Under the pieces are notes generated by a model. That model made no database searches. It saw nothing but the letters and a program-made list of their open reading frames with translations, and had not been told where the DNA came from. 5,756 bases of DNA from Comamonadaceae bacterium UBA2334 (lineage in GTDB: Bacteria > Pseudomonadota > Gammaproteobacteria > Burkholderiales > Burkholderiaceae_C), in assembly GCA_002344885.1 (NCBI GenBank), contig DDUQ01000026.1, forward strand, positions 1-5,756, in the 5' to 3' direction. Position 1 is the first letter of the stretch, and each line of letters opens with the position of its first letter. The position numbers and the translations under genes are program-made. Of the stretch, positions 4,217 through 5,756 are shown in pieces.

Positions 4217-5756
4217 ATGGGGTCGGTTCAAGCAGGTTCGGGTGGCAGCAAGTCACGTGGCGTGTTGGGTGACCAGGCGCTGCTGGCAGTCATCGTGATT
4301 TCGGCGCTGATGTCGGTGGGCATGGGTTTTGCCCTTGTCGACAAGGCGCTGGCGCTGGTGTCCACGGTGGTGTTGCTGGCCATGGCTTTCGGGGCTTATG
4401 TCGGCATGCGTGGCACGCTGGGTTCGTCATTGGTGCTGGCCACTGTGCAGACCTTGTTTGTCATGCTGCACATCCAGTTGGCGCGTGGCATGGTGGAAAT
4501 GCATTTCGGTGTGTTCGTCACGCTGGCCTTGCTGATGGTTTACCTGGACTGGCGCCCGCTGCTGCTGTCCGCGGTTTTGTTTGCGGTGCACCATGTGTTG
4601 TTTGACCGCATGCTGGCTGCCGGTTTCGGCTTGTATTGCCTGAACGAGCCGGACTTCGGTCGGATCGTGATCCACGCCCTCTACGTCGTGGTGCAGACCG
4701 GTTTGCAGTTGTTCATCGTGACAGGCATGCGTGAGGCATCCCGGGCCGGAGAAGAGTTGCAGCATATGGTCCGCAAGGTGGACACCGGCTCGTCCATTGC
4801 GCTGGACCTGACGGGTGTGTCGCCCGTTTCCGAGCTCGGCCGCCAGATGCTGGGCATGTTGCAGCGCATCCGCCAGAGTGTGATGACCGTGCGCGACATC
4901 GAGTCCCAGATCACCCGCGCCGCAGGCGATGTGGCCCAGGGCAATGCTGACCTGGCCTCGCGCACCGAAGCGACTGCATCCAGCCTGGAGCAGACGGCGT
5001 CCAGCATGGAGGAGATCACGGCAACCGTGCGTCAGAGTGCCGATTCCGCACGTCAGGCCAACCAGCTGGCATCTACCGCCTCGGCCGTGGCCGCCAAAGG
5101 TGGCGAAGTGGTGGGCCAGGTGGTGGACACCATGCAAGACATCCAGCAGAGCAGCCAGAAGATTGCCGACATCATCAGCGTGATCGATGGCATTGCCTTC
5201 CAGACCAACATCCTGGCGCTGAACGCTGCGGTGGAGGCGGCTCGTGCGGGTGAGCAGGGCCGTGGGTTTGCGGTGGTGGCGGGCGAGGTGCGCAGCCTGG
5301 CGCAGCGCTCAGCCACGGCTGCCAAAGAAATCAAGGACCTCATCCAGACCAGCGTCGAAAAAGTCCACAGTGGCAGCGAACTGGTGCGTGATGCCGGCCA
5401 GACCATGGCAGAAATCGTGGCCAGTGTGCAGCGCGTGACCGACATCATCGGAGAAATCACGGCGGCTGCAGACGAACAAAGCCATGGCATCGCGCAGGTC
5501 AATGTTGCGGTCACGCAACTGGACCAGATGACACAGCAAAACGCAGCGCTGGTTCAGCACAGCACGGCGGCATCGCAACACCTGCGTGAACAGGCGCGCC
5601 AGTTGGTCGAAGCTGTCAGCGCGTTCAACCTGGGTGGGCACGATACACGGCCCGCAGCCCAAACGCCACGCGAGCCGCGTCCGGTCAGTCCGCAGCCCCC
5701 CGCTCACGCATCGGCTTCCGCGCCAATTCCTGCACCTATTCCCGCTCGGGCACCTG
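4217..5756 (+). CDS. Methyl-accepting chemotaxis protein with an intramembrane sensor region (3' end outside the window)
   Basis: The first 513 residues of a chemoreceptor are present. After a short cytoplasmic N-terminus (1-18) come about six hydrophobic segments, near 21-41, 44-64, 70-88, 94-110, 114-130 and 150-171, with only short loops, so there is no periplasmic ligand-binding domain. Histidines sit in or at the edge of these helices: H85, H96, H125-H126 and H153. No clear HAMP domain is seen; 172-225 is a short linker. The signalling part is typical: a methylation helix with ASSLEQTASSMEEITATV (254-271), the hairpin tip around FQTNILALNAAVEAARAGEQ (328-347) and GRGFAVVAGEVRSLAQRSA (348-366), then the return helix to about 470. 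This resembles the Tsr/Tar-length class. A Pro/Ala-rich tether starts near 475 and runs off the window, so a CheR-binding pentapeptide cannot be checked. The start at 4217 has AAAGG (4204-4208) 8 nt upstream. It likely controls swimming through CheA/CheW; the signal is unknown. Confidence 0.93.
   Translation, partial: MGSVQAGSGGSKSRGVLGDQALLAVIVISALMSVGMGFALVDKALALVSTVVLLAMAFGAYVGMRGTLGSSLVLATVQTLFVMLHIQLARGMVEMHFGVFVTLALLMVYLDWRPLLLSAVLFAVHHVLFDRMLAAGFGLYCLNEPDFGRIVIHALYVVVQTGLQLFIVTGMREASRAGEELQHMVRKVDTGSSIALDLTGVSPVSELGRQMLGMLQRIRQSVMTVRDIESQITRAAGDVAQGNADLASRTEATASSLEQTASSMEEITATVRQSADSARQANQLASTASAVAAKGGEVVGQVVDTMQDIQQSSQKIADIISVIDGIAFQTNILALNAAVEAARAGEQGRGFAVVAGEVRSLAQRSATAAKEIKDLIQTSVEKVHSGSELVRDAGQTMAEIVASVQRVTDIIGEITAAADEQSHGIAQVNVAVTQLDQMTQQNAALVQHSTAASQHLREQARQLVEAVSAFNLGGHDTRPAAQTPREPRPVSPQPPAHASASAPIPAPIPARAP

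Noticed and set aside
4427..5137. Long His/Gln-rich open frame on the minus strand opposite the chemoreceptor gene
   Set aside because: It is the complement of the mcp coding frame, has no ribosome site or known motif, and its odd composition follows from the opposite strand.

Overview
The window looks like a chromosomal segment of a GC-rich betaproteobacterium, most likely Burkholderiales and perhaps Comamonadaceae. This is inferred from the metX-metW pair, the wording of MetX and MetW, a short RRM plus glycine-tail RNA-binding protein, and the style of the chemoreceptor. No mobile elements, tRNA or rRNA genes, or CRISPR arrays were seen.

Layout. (1) Positions 1-1464 (+) hold the end of a c-type cytochrome gene followed 15 bp later by a full-length flavocytochrome c sulfide dehydrogenase flavoprotein gene (fccA-fccB). 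Together they encode a periplasmic enzyme that oxidises sulfide and passes electrons to cytochrome c. (2) A long GC-rich stem at 1476-1510 lies between convergent genes and can serve as a shared terminator. (3) Positions 1532-1930 (-) encode a 132-residue RNA-binding protein with one RRM and a Gly/Arg-rich tail. (4) The 345-bp gap 1931-2275 has no gene. It holds an inverted repeat, a probable -10 box (TATACT) and, just after the predicted transcription start, a very good match to a SAM-II riboswitch (2164-2215), followed at once by a 6-bp hairpin that covers the GGAGG sequence. (5) Positions 2276-4056 (+) are metX and metW, overlapping by ATGA: homoserine O-acyltransferase and its partner methyltransferase-fold protein. 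(6) The 160-bp gap 4057-4216 carries a possible weak terminator and a perfect 21-bp palindrome. (7) Positions 4217-5756 (+) encode a methyl-accepting chemotaxis protein, cut off by the window end. Its sensor part is about six membrane helices with conserved-looking histidines and no periplasmic domain.

How the parts work together. The riboswitch and metXW form a feedback unit: S-adenosylmethionine, an end product of the methionine pathway, should bind the leader RNA and lower expression of the first committed step. fccAB is a separate energy or detoxification unit for reduced sulfur. The RNA-binding protein and the chemoreceptor appear to be independent transcription units.

The most notable points are the SAM-II riboswitch with its unusual spacing to the metX start, the intramembrane histidine-bearing sensor of the chemoreceptor, and the 21-bp palindrome upstream of it. 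Nothing here is clearly a wholly new system.
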